DNA of 64,000 nt from contig CAWDGK010000005.1 in the NCBI GenBank assembly GCA_963801855.1, positions 186,001-250,000 of the forward strand, written 5' to 3'. The notes under the pieces are model-generated. The model saw only the letters and a list, made by a program, of their open reading frames with translations, made no database searches and was not told where the DNA came from. Positions 23,637 through 33,179 of this stretch are shown in pieces (within the stretch, counting starts at the first letter, position 1; the number at the start of each line of letters is the position of its first letter). The translations under genes were made by a program, and so were the position numbers. This DNA is from JACDAN01 sp963801855. Lineage in GTDB: Bacteria > Actinomycetota > Thermoleophilia > Gaiellales > Gaiellaceae.

Positions 23637-25111
23637 TGATCAAGCCGACCGTCGACTGGTTCGCGCTCTCCCCGGCTCTGGCCTTGCTCGCCGCCGCCGG
23701 AGTCGCGCTGCTCGGCGCCGTCCTCGTCCCTCGCCGCGCGGTCAGCGTCTTCAGCGCCGTGGTCTGCGCGCTCGGCTTCCTCGGCGCCGGGGTCGCGGCC
23801 GGGCTTCTCTACTGGAAGAGCCCCGACGCAACCCTCGAGGTCGCCGAGGCGATCCGGCGCGACCGCTTCGGGACCCTCGCGCAGATGATCGTCGCGGGGG
23901 CGGGGTTCCTCGCCGTCGGGATCTCGTACGCACACCGATTCCGGCGGGAGCACGTGGGCGAGTACTACGCGCTGCTGGCCGCTGCCGGCGGCGGCATGGT
24001 GTTCCTCGTCCAGGCGAGCAACCTGATGACGCTCTTCCTCGGCCTCGAGTGGTTCTCGATCTGCCTCTACATCCTCTGCGCGATCGAGATCGACCGGGTT
24101 GGCTCGCTCGAGGCGGGGCTGAAGTACCTGATCGTGGGGAGCTTCGGCTCGGCGATCCTGCTGTTCGGGTCGGCGCTCGTCTACGGCGCCACGGGTGAGC
24201 TCGAGTTCGCGGCGATCGCGGCGGCCATCGACGAGCAAAGCCTGAGGAACGACGGCCTCGTCCTCGCCGGGCTCGCGCTCATGATCGCCGGCCTCGGGTT
24301 CAAGGCCTCTGCGGCGCCGTTCCACATGTGGACGCCGGACGTCTACGAGGGCGCACCGACTCCGGTGACCGCCTTCATGTCGGCTGCCACGAAGGCCGTT
24401 GCGCTCGTGCTCGCGATGCGTGTCCTCGTCACGGCCTTCCCGGCCGAGGAAGACCTCTGGACGATCGCGGTCGCAGTCCTCGCCTGCATCTCGCTCGCTT
24501 GGGGCAACATCGCTGCGCTCGTCCAGCGGAACCTCAAGCGGATGCTGGCGTACTCCTCGGTCTCCCACGCCGGCTTCATGCTGATCGCGATCGCCGCGAA
24601 CAACGAGCTCGGCGCGAAGGCGCTCCTCTACTACCTGATCCCCTACTCGGCGGCGTCGCTCGGTGCCTTCGCCGTGATCGAAGCGAGGGAGCGGGAGCTC
24701 GGAGAGCGGGTCACGCTCGACAACGTGGGCGGAATGGGCTGGGAGCGGCCCCTCCTCGGCGTTGCGATGTGGATCTTCATGCTCGCCTTCGCCGGCCTGC
24801 CGCTCACGGGCGGCTTCGTCGGCAAGTTCTACGTCTTCGCGGCCGCGTACGAGAGCGGCTGGTGGTGGCTCGTGATCGCCGGCGTGATCGCGACGGCGAT
24901 CTCGCTCTACTACTACCTCGCGGTCGTCCGGGCGCTGTACATGCGGATGCCCGGCGAGCTCCAGCTGGCGCCCGCCGGCGGCTCACCTCCGCGCGAAGGC
25001 CTCCTCCAGACGTCGGTCGTAGCCTGCATGGCGGTCACCGTCGCCTCGTTCTTCGCGGTCGAGCCGATGATCGACGTGGCCGAGAAGGCCGCGGCCCACT
25101 TGCCGTTCTAG
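23636..25111 (+). CDS. nuoN: NADH-quinone oxidoreductase subunit N
   Basis: A 491-residue antiporter-like subunit that ends the operon. Diagnostic pieces are LFLGLEWFSICLYILCA, FKASAAPFHMWTPDVYEGAPTPVTAFMS and RMLAYSSVSHAGFMLI. The ATG at 23636 overlaps the nuoM stop (TGATG). Five bases after the stop is the palindrome GTAACAG-A-CTGTTAC rather than an obvious U-tailed terminator. Confidence 0.95.
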   Translation: MIKPTVDWFALSPALALLAAAGVALLGAVLVPRRAVSVFSAVVCALGFLGAGVAAGLLYWKSPDATLEVAEAIRRDRFGTLAQMIVAGAGFLAVGISYAHRFRREHVGEYYALLAAAGGGMVFLVQASNLMTLFLGLEWFSICLYILCAIEIDRVGSLEAGLKYLIVGSFGSAILLFGSALVYGATGELEFAAIAAAIDEQSLRNDGLVLAGLALMIAGLGFKASAAPFHMWTPDVYEGAPTPVTAFMSAATKAVALVLAMRVLVTAFPAEEDLWTIAVAVLACISLAWGNIAALVQRNLKRMLAYSSVSHAGFMLIAIAANNELGAKALLYYLIPYSAASLGAFAVIEARERELGERVTLDNVGGMGWERPLLGVAMWIFMLAFAGLPLTGGFVGKFYVFAAAYESGWWWLVIAGVIATAISLYYYLAVVRALYMRMPGELQLAPAGGSPPREGLLQTSVVACMAVTVASFFAVEPMIDVAEKAAAHLPF

Positions 25112-25115
25112 CTTC

Positions 25116-25130
25116 GTAACAGACTGTTAC
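25116..25130. repeat. palindrome GTAACAG-A-CTGTTAC
   Basis: A perfect 7-bp inverted repeat around one base, between the convergent stops of nuoN and the membrane-protein gene. A one-base loop cannot form a good RNA hairpin, so a protein-binding operator is likelier than a terminator. A GTAACA half-site also occurs upstream of nuoA. Confidence 0.45.
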
Positions 25131-25456
25131 TAAGCGTTCGGCGCCCGGCGGAGCTCGGCCGAGAGGGCCAGCGCGCCCTGGATCCCGGCCAGGACGAGGC
25201 ACGCCGTGAACGCGACGTTTCCGAGCGAGGGTAGGGCGACCGTGGCGACGACGACGACCAGTCCGACCGTCCAGAGCGCCGTATGGGCGACGGAGCCACC
25301 CTCGTCGGCGACGATGTCCCCGTAGGACGCGAGCGCAACGGCGACGACGATCGGAATCGCGGCGAGCAGGAGGTAGAAGGCCAGCCCGGGCCGGTCGGCG
25401 ACATGCGCTAGGCCTGCCGCGACGATGAGGATCAACGGAGCGAGCTGCCGTGTCAT
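25130..25456 (-). CDS. small integral membrane protein, unknown function
   Basis: A 108-residue protein that is almost entirely hydrophobic, with about four predicted helices (LAPLILIVAAGLAHVA, LAFYLLLAAIPIVVAVALAS, HTALWTVGLVVVVATVALP, VAFTACLVLAGIQGALAL). No family recognised. Its start overlaps the proposed ATG of the divergent cyclase gene in the sequence CATG, so one of the two starts may be placed slightly wrongly. Confidence 0.6.
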   Translation of the reverse strand: MTRQLAPLILIVAAGLAHVADRPGLAFYLLLAAIPIVVAVALASYGDIVADEGGSVAHTALWTVGLVVVVATVALPSLGNVAFTACLVLAGIQGALALSAELRRAPNA

Positions 25457-27041
25457 GTCGTCGCAGTTCGACCCGTTCTCGTACGGTCCTCCTGTGCTGC
25501 TCTGGCCGCTCCTGATTGCGATCCCGCTCGGTGGACTGGCGCTGCTGCTGCTCCAGCCCGAGCTCGATGTCGATTGGGAGCATCACCCCGCCCACTTCTG
25601 GCTCGTCCTCTCGATCTCCCTCGTGAGCGTCGCGCTCGGAGCGCTGACGAGCGAGGCGGCAACGCGCCGGTCGGACGCTCGCCTCTTCTTCGTCTCGCTC
25701 GCCTTTCTCTCGAGCTCAGGCTTCCTGGGGCTGCACGCGCTCGCCACGCCAGGCGTCCTGCTGGAGGGAAAGAACGCGGGCTTCGTCATCGCGACGCCGG
25801 TCGGCCTGCTTCTCGCCTCGGTCTTTGCGGCCTGGTCGTCGCACGACCACTCAGGGCTGCCACGAACGCGACTCCTCCGCTGGACGCTCGTCGGCGTCCT
25901 CTTCGCGTGGGCCCTCGCGTCCCTCGCCGAGGTGCCACCGCTCGACCGGGCGCTCACGGAGGACGAAAGCGACCGGTGGCTCCTCGGCCTCGCCGTTCCC
26001 GCTGTTCTGCTGTTCGCGCTCGCCGCTTGGCGGTACCTGGAGCTGCACCGGCGCCGCCCCGGCCCCGTGCTCCTCGGGGTGACGGCCGCCTGGATCCTGC
26101 TCGGCGAGGCGTCGATCGCCGTGGCCTTCTCCCGCAACTGGCACGCCTCCTGGTGGGAGTGGCACCTCCTCATGGCCGCGGCGTTCGGGATCGTCGCGTT
26201 CACCGCGCTGCGGGAGCGCCATCGCGGCGAGACGTTCTCGTCGCTCTACCTGGACGACACGCTCGGCCGGATCGACGAACGCTATGCATCGGCGGTCAAA
26301 GCGGCCGCATCGGAACGGCTGGACGAGCCGGAGCTCCGCCGCCGGTTCGGTCTCGGCCCCGAGGAGGCGTCGGTCGTGCAGCGCGCCGCAGGGGAGGTCA
26401 AGGCTGTGGAGGGACTCCTCCAGCCCTACCTCTCGCCGCAGCTCGCCGCCCATCTCCGAGAGCAACCGCACCGAGCAGCGCTCGGCGGCGAGGAGCGGGA
26501 GATCAGCGTCCTGTTCGCCGATCTCCAGGGCTTCACCGCGTTCTCCGAGCGCCACTCGCCCCCGGACGTGCTCGCGATGCTGAACACCTACTGGGCGGAG
26601 ACGGTGCCGGTCGTCCTCGGCGAGCATGGGGGAATGATCGAGCGCTTTGCCGGCGACGCGATCATGGTCGTCTTCAACGCGGCCGCCGACCAGCCCGACC
26701 ACGCACTCCGCGCAGCGCGCGCGGGCCTCGCGCTTCAGGAGGCCGCGGACACGGTCTCCCGGGGTCGCCAGGACTGGCCGCGCTTCCGGGTCGGGATCAA
26801 CACCGGCCCGGCGATCGTCGGCAACGTGGGCACCGAGGAGCAGCGCAGCTTCACGGCGATCGGCGACACGACGAACCTGGCGGCACGGCTTCAGACGGCG
26901 GCAGAGCCGGGGCAGGTCGTCCTCGGCCACGCCACCTACGAGTCGGTCAAGGACGAGCTCGAGACGCTCCCGATCGGCGAGCTCGACCTCAAGGGGAAGT
27001 CGGGGCCGACCTCCGCGTACGTCCTGATCGGCCTCCGTTAG
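25455..27041 (+). CDS. membrane-anchored class III adenylate/guanylate cyclase
   Basis: A 528-residue protein with about seven N-terminal membrane helices, a linker, and a class III nucleotide cyclase domain from about residue 350. The metal-binding aspartates are Asp356 (LFADLQGFTAFSE) and Asp401 (FAGDAIMVVFN). TNLAARLQ supplies the transition-state Asn/Arg pair, and LDLKGKSGP the Lys region seen in adenylate cyclases. Probably makes cAMP in response to a membrane signal; the ligand is unknown. The start is uncertain: ATG 25455 or GTG 25494, neither with a clear ribosome-binding site. Confidence 0.85.
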   Translation: MSSQFDPFSYGPPVLLWPLLIAIPLGGLALLLLQPELDVDWEHHPAHFWLVLSISLVSVALGALTSEAATRRSDARLFFVSLAFLSSSGFLGLHALATPGVLLEGKNAGFVIATPVGLLLASVFAAWSSHDHSGLPRTRLLRWTLVGVLFAWALASLAEVPPLDRALTEDESDRWLLGLAVPAVLLFALAAWRYLELHRRRPGPVLLGVTAAWILLGEASIAVAFSRNWHASWWEWHLLMAAAFGIVAFTALRERHRGETFSSLYLDDTLGRIDERYASAVKAAASERLDEPELRRRFGLGPEEASVVQRAAGEVKAVEGLLQPYLSPQLAAHLREQPHRAALGGEEREISVLFADLQGFTAFSERHSPPDVLAMLNTYWAETVPVVLGEHGGMIERFAGDAIMVVFNAAADQPDHALRAARAGLALQEAADTVSRGRQDWPRFRVGINTGPAIVGNVGTEEQRSFTAIGDTTNLAARLQTAAEPGQVVLGHATYESVKDELETLPIGELDLKGKSGPTSAYVLIGLR

Positions 27042-27044
27042 ATT
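27039..27044 (+). promoter_or_regulatory. -10 box TAGATT of the UPF0173 gene (leaderless start)
   Basis: TAGATT overlaps the cyclase stop codon and lies 8 bases before the ATG at 27053. Confidence 0.4.
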
Positions 27045-27052
27045 CCAATCGC

Positions 27053-27751
27053 ATGCCGGACGTTCAACTGACCTGGCTCGGCCACGCCGCCTTCCGGTTC
27101 GACACGCCGGGAGGCAAGCGCGTGTACGTCGACCCTTTCCTGGACAACCCAAAGTGCCCGGAGGGCGAGAAGGAGCCGGAGCGGGTCGACCTGATCCTGC
27201 TCACGCACGGTCACGACGACCACGTCGGGAGCACTGTCGAGCTCGCGCAGAAGTTCGACTGCCCGGTGATCGCCCAGGTCGAGCTCCGCGGCTGGCTCTC
27301 GACCAGGGGCCTCTCCGAGAACATGGGTCACGCCATCAACAAGGGCGGAACCGTCGGCGTGGAAGGGCTGAAGATCACGATGACGAACGCCCACCACTCG
27401 AGCAGCGGGTTCGAGGACGGCCGGTTCGTGTACCTCGGCGAGTCGTGCGGGCTCGTGATCGAGGTCGAGAACGGCACGAAGCTCTACTTCGCCGGCGACA
27501 CCTGCGTCTTCGGCGACATGCAGCTGATCGGGCGAATCTATGAGCCCGACGTCGCGATCCTGCCGATCGGCGATCACTTCACGATGGGCCCGAGGGAGGC
27601 CGCCGTCGCCCTCGAGCTGCTCGGCGTCAAGCGCTGCGTGCCGTCCCACTACGACACCTTCCCACTGCTGACGGGCTCGCCGGAAGAGCTCCGCAAGCTG
27701 ACGGACGTCGAGATCGTGGCGCTCGAGCCTGGAGAGACGACCACGGTTTGA
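27053..27751 (+). CDS. UPF0173 metal-dependent hydrolase (metallo-beta-lactamase fold)
   Basis: A 232-residue YtkL-like protein. The metal motif HxHxDH is His52-Gly-His54-Asp-Asp56-His57 (LTHGHDDHVG). Later ligands are the His pair in TNAHHSSSG, the Asp in YFAGDTCVFG and the His in VPSHYDTFP. Cytoplasmic; substrate not known for the family. The ATG has a TAGATT box 8 bases upstream and no ribosome-binding site. Its stop overlaps the TTG start of the next gene. Confidence 0.88.
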   Translation: MPDVQLTWLGHAAFRFDTPGGKRVYVDPFLDNPKCPEGEKEPERVDLILLTHGHDDHVGSTVELAQKFDCPVIAQVELRGWLSTRGLSENMGHAINKGGTVGVEGLKITMTNAHHSSSGFEDGRFVYLGESCGLVIEVENGTKLYFAGDTCVFGDMQLIGRIYEPDVAILPIGDHFTMGPREAAVALELLGVKRCVPSHYDTFPLLTGSPEELRKLTDVEIVALEPGETTTV

Positions 27752-28023
27752 GGGAGCGATGGTTCGGGTCGACGGGGCGCCGGGTTCCGCAGATCGCGGT
27801 CGAGGGCGGTGCCGACCTGGACGGCGCAGTCGTGCTCGACGTGCTCGACGACTCGGCGATTCGAGCGGCGTTCGGCGAGGGCCGTCCGATCGTCGTGCGG
27901 GCCGACTCGCCGGAGGCCGTCATGGAGGCGCTTCGGCGTCCGGAGGTGTCGTCGGTCCTCGTTCCACCGGACCGCAAGGATCTCGTCGAGCTCGACCTCG
28001 TGGAGCTCACCTATGGCCCGTAG
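27748..28023 (+). CDS. hypothetical protein, 91 residues
   Basis: I do not recognise this protein. It starts at TTG 27748 overlapping the upstream stop (TTGA) and ends inside the next gene. Features seen are QIAVEGGADLDGAVVLDVLDD, a run of alternating hydrophobic and charged segments, and an acidic C-terminus (KDLVELDLVELTYGP). It is compact and probably soluble. The tight overlaps on both sides support it as a real gene of the operon running from 27053 to 30177. Confidence 0.5.
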   Translation: MRERWFGSTGRRVPQIAVEGGADLDGAVVLDVLDDSAIRAAFGEGRPIVVRADSPEAVMEALRRPEVSSVLVPPDRKDLVELDLVELTYGP

Positions 28024-28861
28024 CCCCCTCGTCGCCACCTATTCGATCGCCGCCTGCGACCTCGACACGGGCCGCTGGGGAGTCGCGACGCAGTCGAAGT
28101 TCCTCGGCGTCGGCTCGATCGTCCCGTGGGCGGAGCCGCAGGTCGGCGCCGTCGCGACCCAGGCGTTCGCGAACCCGCGGTACGGGCCGGACGGCCTCGA
28201 ACTGCTCCGCGAGGGGCTCTCGGCCGAGGAGACCGTCGAGCGCCTGACCGCAGCCGACGAGGGGCGGGAGCAGCGCCAGCTCGGCGTCGTGGACGGAGAG
28301 GGCGGCAGCGCCTCCTTCACGGGCGGCGAGTGCCACGACTGGGCCGGCGGGCGAACCGGCCCGTGCTACGCAGCCCAGGGGAACATCCTCGTGTCGGGAG
28401 AGACCGTCGACGCCCTGGCCGAGACCTTCGAATCCACGGCGGGCAAGCCTCTCGAGGAACGGCTGCTCGACTGTCTCGACGCGGCACAGGCGGCCGGTGG
28501 CGACAGTCGCGGCCAACAATCCGCCGCCCTCCTCGTCGTTGAGAAGGATGGCGGCTACGCGGGCCTCACGGACGTCGTCTTCGACCTGCGGGTCGACGAC
28601 CACGAGCGTCCGCTCGAGGAGCTGCGCCGGCTCTACGGGCTGCATGTCGCGATCTTCGGCAAGACTCCGCCGGGCGAGTGGCTGCCGGTCGACACCGCAC
28701 TGGCCGCAGAGCTCGGAGAACGGCTGGGCCGGCTCGGGTTCGAGGGCGATCTGAACGATGCGCTCGAGCGCTGGGCCGGGCAGGAGAACCTCGAGGAGCG
28801 CGTGGGAGGCTCCGAGGTGATCGATCCGGTCGTGCTCGAAGAACTGAGAAGGCAGTCGTGA
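28013..28861 (+). CDS. DUF1028 family protein
   Basis: A 282-residue protein starting MARSPLVATYSIAACD. The N-terminal two thirds are the DUF1028 Ntn-hydrolase-like domain (TYSIAACDLDTGRWGVATQSKFLGVGS, VATQAFANPRYGPDGLELL and CYAAQGNILV, each seen in shortened form). The C-terminal part (RPLEELRRLYGLH) is the putative peptidoglycan-binding-like tail common in this family. Some relatives are annotated as lysine- or arginine-biosynthesis-like hydrolases, but the reaction is unproven. GTGA overlap with the next gene. Confidence 0.8.
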   Translation: MARSPLVATYSIAACDLDTGRWGVATQSKFLGVGSIVPWAEPQVGAVATQAFANPRYGPDGLELLREGLSAEETVERLTAADEGREQRQLGVVDGEGGSASFTGGECHDWAGGRTGPCYAAQGNILVSGETVDALAETFESTAGKPLEERLLDCLDAAQAAGGDSRGQQSAALLVVEKDGGYAGLTDVVFDLRVDDHERPLEELRRLYGLHVAIFGKTPPGEWLPVDTALAAELGERLGRLGFEGDLNDALERWAGQENLEERVGGSEVIDPVVLEELRRQS

Positions 28862-29523
28862 GCGAGAAGTATCAGGTTGCCCATCTCGACGAGCTGACGC
28901 CGCAGGAGGACGACGCCGAGGGAATGCGGTGGTACCGCCTGCGGCGCGACTTCGACATCAAGGCCCTCGGCGTCAATGCCTACGGCGCCGACGCCGGCAA
29001 GCGAGCCATTGAAGAGCACGACGAGCTCGGCACGGCCGCCGGCAAGCACGAGGAGCTCTACGTCGTCCTCCGGGGCAGCGCGACGTTCACGCTCGGCGAA
29101 GCCGAGCACAGGGTCGGCGTGGGCGAGACGGTGTACGTTCGCGACCCCGCAATCCGGCGCACTGCGATCGCCGAGGAGGACGGCACGATCATCCTGGTCA
29201 CCGGCGGAACCCCCGGTGTCGCCTACTCGGTGTCTCCCTGGGAGGCCGCGGGCGACGCCTATCCGCACTGGAGAGAGGGCGATTACGGAAAGGCCATGGA
29301 GATCCTCCGCGCAGTCGCCGATGAGCATCCGGGCGCAGGAATCGTGCTCTACAACCTCGCCTGCGTCGAGGCACTCGCCGGCGAGCCGGAGCCTGCGTTG
29401 GAGCACCTGAAACGCGCGATTGCGCAGGAGGAGCGCTTCCGGGAGTTCGCGCGCACCGACGAGGATTTCGCATCGATTCGAGACAGCTCCGAGTTCAGAG
29501 ATCTCGTCGAGGCGGCGGCATGA
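28858..29523 (+). CDS. cupin-TPR fusion protein A
   Basis: A 221-residue protein. Residues about 35-125 form a cupin barrel (HEELYVVLRGSATFTLGEAEHRVGVGETVYV), followed by about 90 residues of TPR-like helices (YPHWREGDYGKAMEILRAVADEHP and YNLACVEALAGEPEPALEHLKRAI, seen in part). It ends with the TPR end-of-group pattern FARTDEDFASIRDSSEF. The GTG start overlaps the DUF1028 stop. The following gene is a paralogue, so this is a tandem duplication. Ligand and partner unknown. Confidence 0.75.
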   Translation: MSEKYQVAHLDELTPQEDDAEGMRWYRLRRDFDIKALGVNAYGADAGKRAIEEHDELGTAAGKHEELYVVLRGSATFTLGEAEHRVGVGETVYVRDPAIRRTAIAEEDGTIILVTGGTPGVAYSVSPWEAAGDAYPHWREGDYGKAMEILRAVADEHPGAGIVLYNLACVEALAGEPEPALEHLKRAIAQEERFREFARTDEDFASIRDSSEFRDLVEAAA

Positions 29524-30177
29524 CCGAGGGCTACTCGGTCGCGAGCCTCGGCCGAGATGGAGGTCGCGACGGGGCCCGAGTCCGCCTTCTGGGCCGCCAT
29601 TCGCAGCCACTTCGGCATCGAGAGCTTCGGCGTCAACGCCTGGACGTCCAGGGAAGCCGGCCAGACGATCATCGGCGAGCACGAGGAGCTGTCAGGCGGT
29701 GCAGGCGGCCACGAGGAGCTCTACGTCGTCGTCTCCGGCCAGGCGACGTTCACCGTGGACGAGGAGACGGTCGATGCACCGGCCGGGACGCTTCTCTTCG
29801 TGCGCGACCCGGCGGCGAAACGCAAGGCGGTGGGGGTCGAGGAGGGCACGACCATCCTCGCGGTCGGTGCCAAGGCGGGTGAAGCCTTCACACCTTCGAA
29901 GTGGGAGCTCTCCGCGCCTGCATTCGTCTTTTTCGCCACCAAGGAGTACGACAAGGCGGAGAAACTGCTTGCGGAGGTGCTGGCCGAGCATCCAGAGGAG
30001 CCCGCGGTCCTCTACAACCTCGCCTGCGCCGAGAGCATGCTCGGGAAGACGGCCGATGCGCTGGGACATCTGCGGCAATCGGTCGGGCACGGCAAGCGGT
30101 TCAAGGAGCTCGCCCGAACGGACTCGGACTTCGACCCGATCCGCGGCGAGCCCGAGTTCGCCGAGATCACTGGCTAG
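29520..30177 (+). CDS. cupin-TPR fusion protein B (one-base frameshift near the start)
   Basis: A paralogue of the preceding gene: HEELYVVVSGQATFTVDEETVDAPAGTLLFV cupin, then YDKAEKLLAEVLAEHPEEPAVLYNLACAESML TPR helices (both seen), ending LARTDSDFDPIRGEPEF. The natural start is ATG 29520, overlapping the upstream stop (ATGA) and reading MTEGYSVASLG. One surplus base near 29553 is needed to join EMEVATGPESAFW. The span of 3n+1 bases agrees. Alternatively translation starts at ATG 29557, which would remove about a dozen residues that the paralogue has. Confidence 0.72.
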
Positions 30178-30576
30178 TCGTCGGAGTCGTCGCCGCCCGA
30201 GCCTGAGCCAGAGTTGCTCGAACCTGAACCGCTCGATCCCGAGCCGCTCGAGTCTCCACCGCTTCGGCCTCGACCTCGACCTCTGCCGCTGCTGTCCTCG
30301 CCGTCGTCCGTGGACGTCGCCGTCGTCGTGACCCGACGGGCTGTCGTTGCTCGTTTGCGTGCGTACGGGTCGCTTCTTTCGCCTGGCGGTCGTCGTCGGC
30401 GGGCGGGCCGCGGCCGTCGTCGTCCCCGCCGTCGTCGACGAGACCGGAGCGAGATTCTCGCGGGCGTCGAGGCTCGCCACCGGAATCCCGACGGTGTCGG
30501 CCGCGATCACGTGCGCTGCGAAGCCCAGGCCAGTCGCGAAGACGAGGCCGAGCAGGGCGATCAGCGCGATCCGCAT
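30174..30576 (-). CDS. secreted low-complexity Ser/Gly/Asp-tailed protein (frameshifted)
   Basis: Starts MRIALIALLGLVFATGLGFA, a signal peptide or anchor, then a Thr/Ala linker (STTAGTTTAAARPPTTTA). The natural C-terminus is in another frame after about 30300: GGDSSGSGSSGSGS, then NSGSGSGGDDSDD and a stop at 30174. The span is 3n+1 bases. The acidic tail resembles that of the 33180-33710 protein. It lies 9 bases downstream of the histidine kinase gene, so it is probably the third gene of that operon. The stop overlaps the convergent cupin gene. Confidence 0.55.
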
Positions 30577-30585
30577 GCCTCCAGG

Positions 30586-32003
30586 CTAGACGCGGCCGGG
30601 TAAAGCCTCGTCCAAGCTCCTGTTCGGAGTTTGCAAAGTGCCGGGGGCGGCCGGCAGCCGGATCTCGGCGCGCGCGCCGCCGCCGGGCCGGTTCCCGATC
30701 CTTGCGCTTCCGCCCCAGCGGCGCGCCAGGGTCGCCACGATCGCCAGGCCGAGGCCTCGTGCCCGGTTTGCCCTGGCCACGGCTGCCCCGGGCGAAGCGC
30801 TCGAAGACACGCAGCTCCTCGTCCGGATCCAGGCCTGGCCCCTCGTCCGACACGGCCACCACGACCTCGCCCTCTTCCCGGCTGCACTCGAGCGTCACCG
30901 TTCCACCGTCCGGCGAGTACACGAGGGCGTTCTCGACGAGGTTGTCGACGACGATCGCCAGGTCCTCTTCGGACACCGCTGCGAGACCGGGGTCGCGGCA
31001 ATCGAGAGCGAGACGATGGGCGGTCTGCGCCGCCCGTTCGTCCCAGCGCTCCCTCGCCCGCTCCAGCACCTCCGAGACGGAAACGGCCTGGCGCGCGGGC
31101 GGCCTGTCGCCCTCGCGGGCAAGGGTGAGCAGCGCGGTGAGAAGACGGGCCAGACGGTCGACCTCCCGCTCGGCCGCATCCAGCTCTTCGGCAAGGTCCG
31201 GGCCGGCTTTCAGCGCTGCAGCCTCGAGGCGGAGCCGCAGGCCGGTCAACGGCGTTCGCAGTTGGTGCGACGCGTTGGCGACGAACTCGCGCTGCGCGAC
31301 GAGCACCTGCTCGAGCCGCTCGGTCATGTCGTTGAAGGCGTGGGCGACCTCGCGGTTCTCCTCGATCCTTCCGGCTCGGCGCGAGCTCCGAGATCGCCCG
31401 CTTCGACCCGCCTCGCAGTCGCGGCGAGCCGCTGGAGCGGCCGCGCGAGCGTCCCTGCGAGGAACCATGCGAAGGCGAGGCCGAGCACGAGCGCGATCAG
31501 GCCGATTCCGATCAGGCCGAGGACGTCGCGCCGGACCCGCCGGTCGATGGCGTCAACGCTCTGCGTGACCCGCACAGCGCCGCCGACGCGGGTGCCGACC
31601 ACGACCGGAACCGCGGTGAAGAGCAGCGACTCGTCGAGTGTGTCGCTGAATCGGCGCCCCTGGGCGATTCGCCCGTCGAGTGCTGCCTGGATCTCCGGGC
31701 GGTCTCCGTAGTTGCCCTCGAGACCCGCCGAGTCGGCGACGACACGACCCTCCCGGTTCACGACGATGACCCTGCCGCCGGCTTCCTCGGCCGCCTGGGT
31801 CGCCAGGCGGCGCAGATTCTCGGTTCGCCCACTCTGGAGCTGACCCGCGGCGCTTGCCGCCACGAGTTGCGCCTCGGCCGCCGCTTGGGCTTTCACCTCG
31901 GCGTCCACACGGCTCGAGACGTTCAGGACGAGCGGAACCTCGAGCGCGACGATCACGAGGACGAGGACATACGCAAAGGCCGCCAGCAGCCTCGTCCGAA
32001 GGC

Positions 32004-32007
<4 letters not shown>
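30586..32007 (-). CDS. membrane sensor histidine kinase (two frameshifts)
   Basis: The N-terminus has two membrane helices (LLAAFAYVLVLVIVALEVPL and VLGLIGIGLIALVLGLAFAW) flanking an extracytoplasmic sensor region. HAMP follows (GTLARPLQRLAATARRVEAGDL), then the His box ASHQLRTPLTGLR, N box VDNLVENALVYS, G1 SDEGPGLD, F box FERFARG and G2 ARGLGLAIV. The frame shifts near 31362 (before IEENREVAHAFN) and near 30775 (before RANRARGLGLAIV). The two cancel, leaving 3n bases. Every catalytic box is present once joined, so the kinase is probably functional and the breaks are sequencing errors. The ATG overlaps the regulator stop (ATGA). Confidence 0.83.
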
Positions 32008-32717
<710 letters not shown>

Positions 32718-32731
32718 GAGCTGTCCTATAC

Positions 32732-32776
32732 CCAAAAGTGCCGAGGCGGCCCCGGGGAGAGCCGAAGGCCGCCTCG
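32732..32776 (-). terminator. rho-independent terminator after the cupredoxin gene
   Basis: A perfect 10-bp stem (CGAGGCGGCC 32742-32751 with GGCCGCCTCG 32767-32776) is followed on the minus strand by CACTTTTGGG. It separates the cupredoxin gene (stop at 32796) from the response-regulator gene starting at 32717. Confidence 0.75.
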
Positions 32777-32795
32777 ACGATTTCGTCCCCTGCGG

Positions 32796-33152
32796 TTACC
32801 GGGCGACGAAGCTTCCGCGCATGCCCTCCTCGGCGTGATCGCTGACGCCGCACCAGAAGGAGTACCGAACGCCCTTCTTGAGCGTGACGGTGATCGTCGC
32901 CGACTTGCCGGGGATCAGCACGCGCGTCTTGAAGCGCTTGCCCCCGCCGCGGACCCAGAAGTCGTGGGCGTCGCCGCCGGCGTTCCGGACGACGAACTTC
33001 ACGACGCCCCCCTTCGGCCGGGTCGAGAGCGAGATTCGCCCGTCGACCTCGTTGACGCGAACCGTCTGCGCCGCGCCGGCCCCGAGTGTCGGGATTGCGA
33101 GCGCCACCATCGCGACTACCGAGGCGAACAGGATTCCGATCGTCTTCTTCAT
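32796..33152 (-). CDS. secreted cupredoxin-like (type 1 copper) protein
   Basis: A 118-residue protein with signal peptide MKKTIGILFASVVAMVALAI. The beta-rich body carries a full set of type 1 copper ligands: His63 (DAHDFWV), Cys101, His106 and Met111 in WCGVSDHAEEGM. The C-x4-H-x4-M spacing resembles sulfocyanin/plastocyanin-like proteins. Probably an extracytoplasmic electron carrier or copper-binding protein. AAGGAG precedes the ATG at 33152. It lies 27 bases downstream of the low-complexity gene, likely cotranscribed with it, and ends at a strong terminator. Confidence 0.82.
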   Translation of the reverse strand: MKKTIGILFASVVAMVALAIPTLGAGAAQTVRVNEVDGRISLSTRPKGGVVKFVVRNAGGDAHDFWVRGGGKRFKTRVLIPGKSATITVTLKKGVRYSFWCGVSDHAEEGMRGSFVAR

Positions 33153-33179
33153 GTGAGTTCTCCTTGTGCTCGTGGGTTG

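Noticed and set aside
25584..25602. GCCCACTTCTGGC in the cyclase gene, identical to 13 bases of nuo micro-ORF 2
   Set aside because: Lies in an ordinary membrane-helix boundary (HHPAHFWLVL), without start, stop, hairpin or the AIH core; treated as chance.
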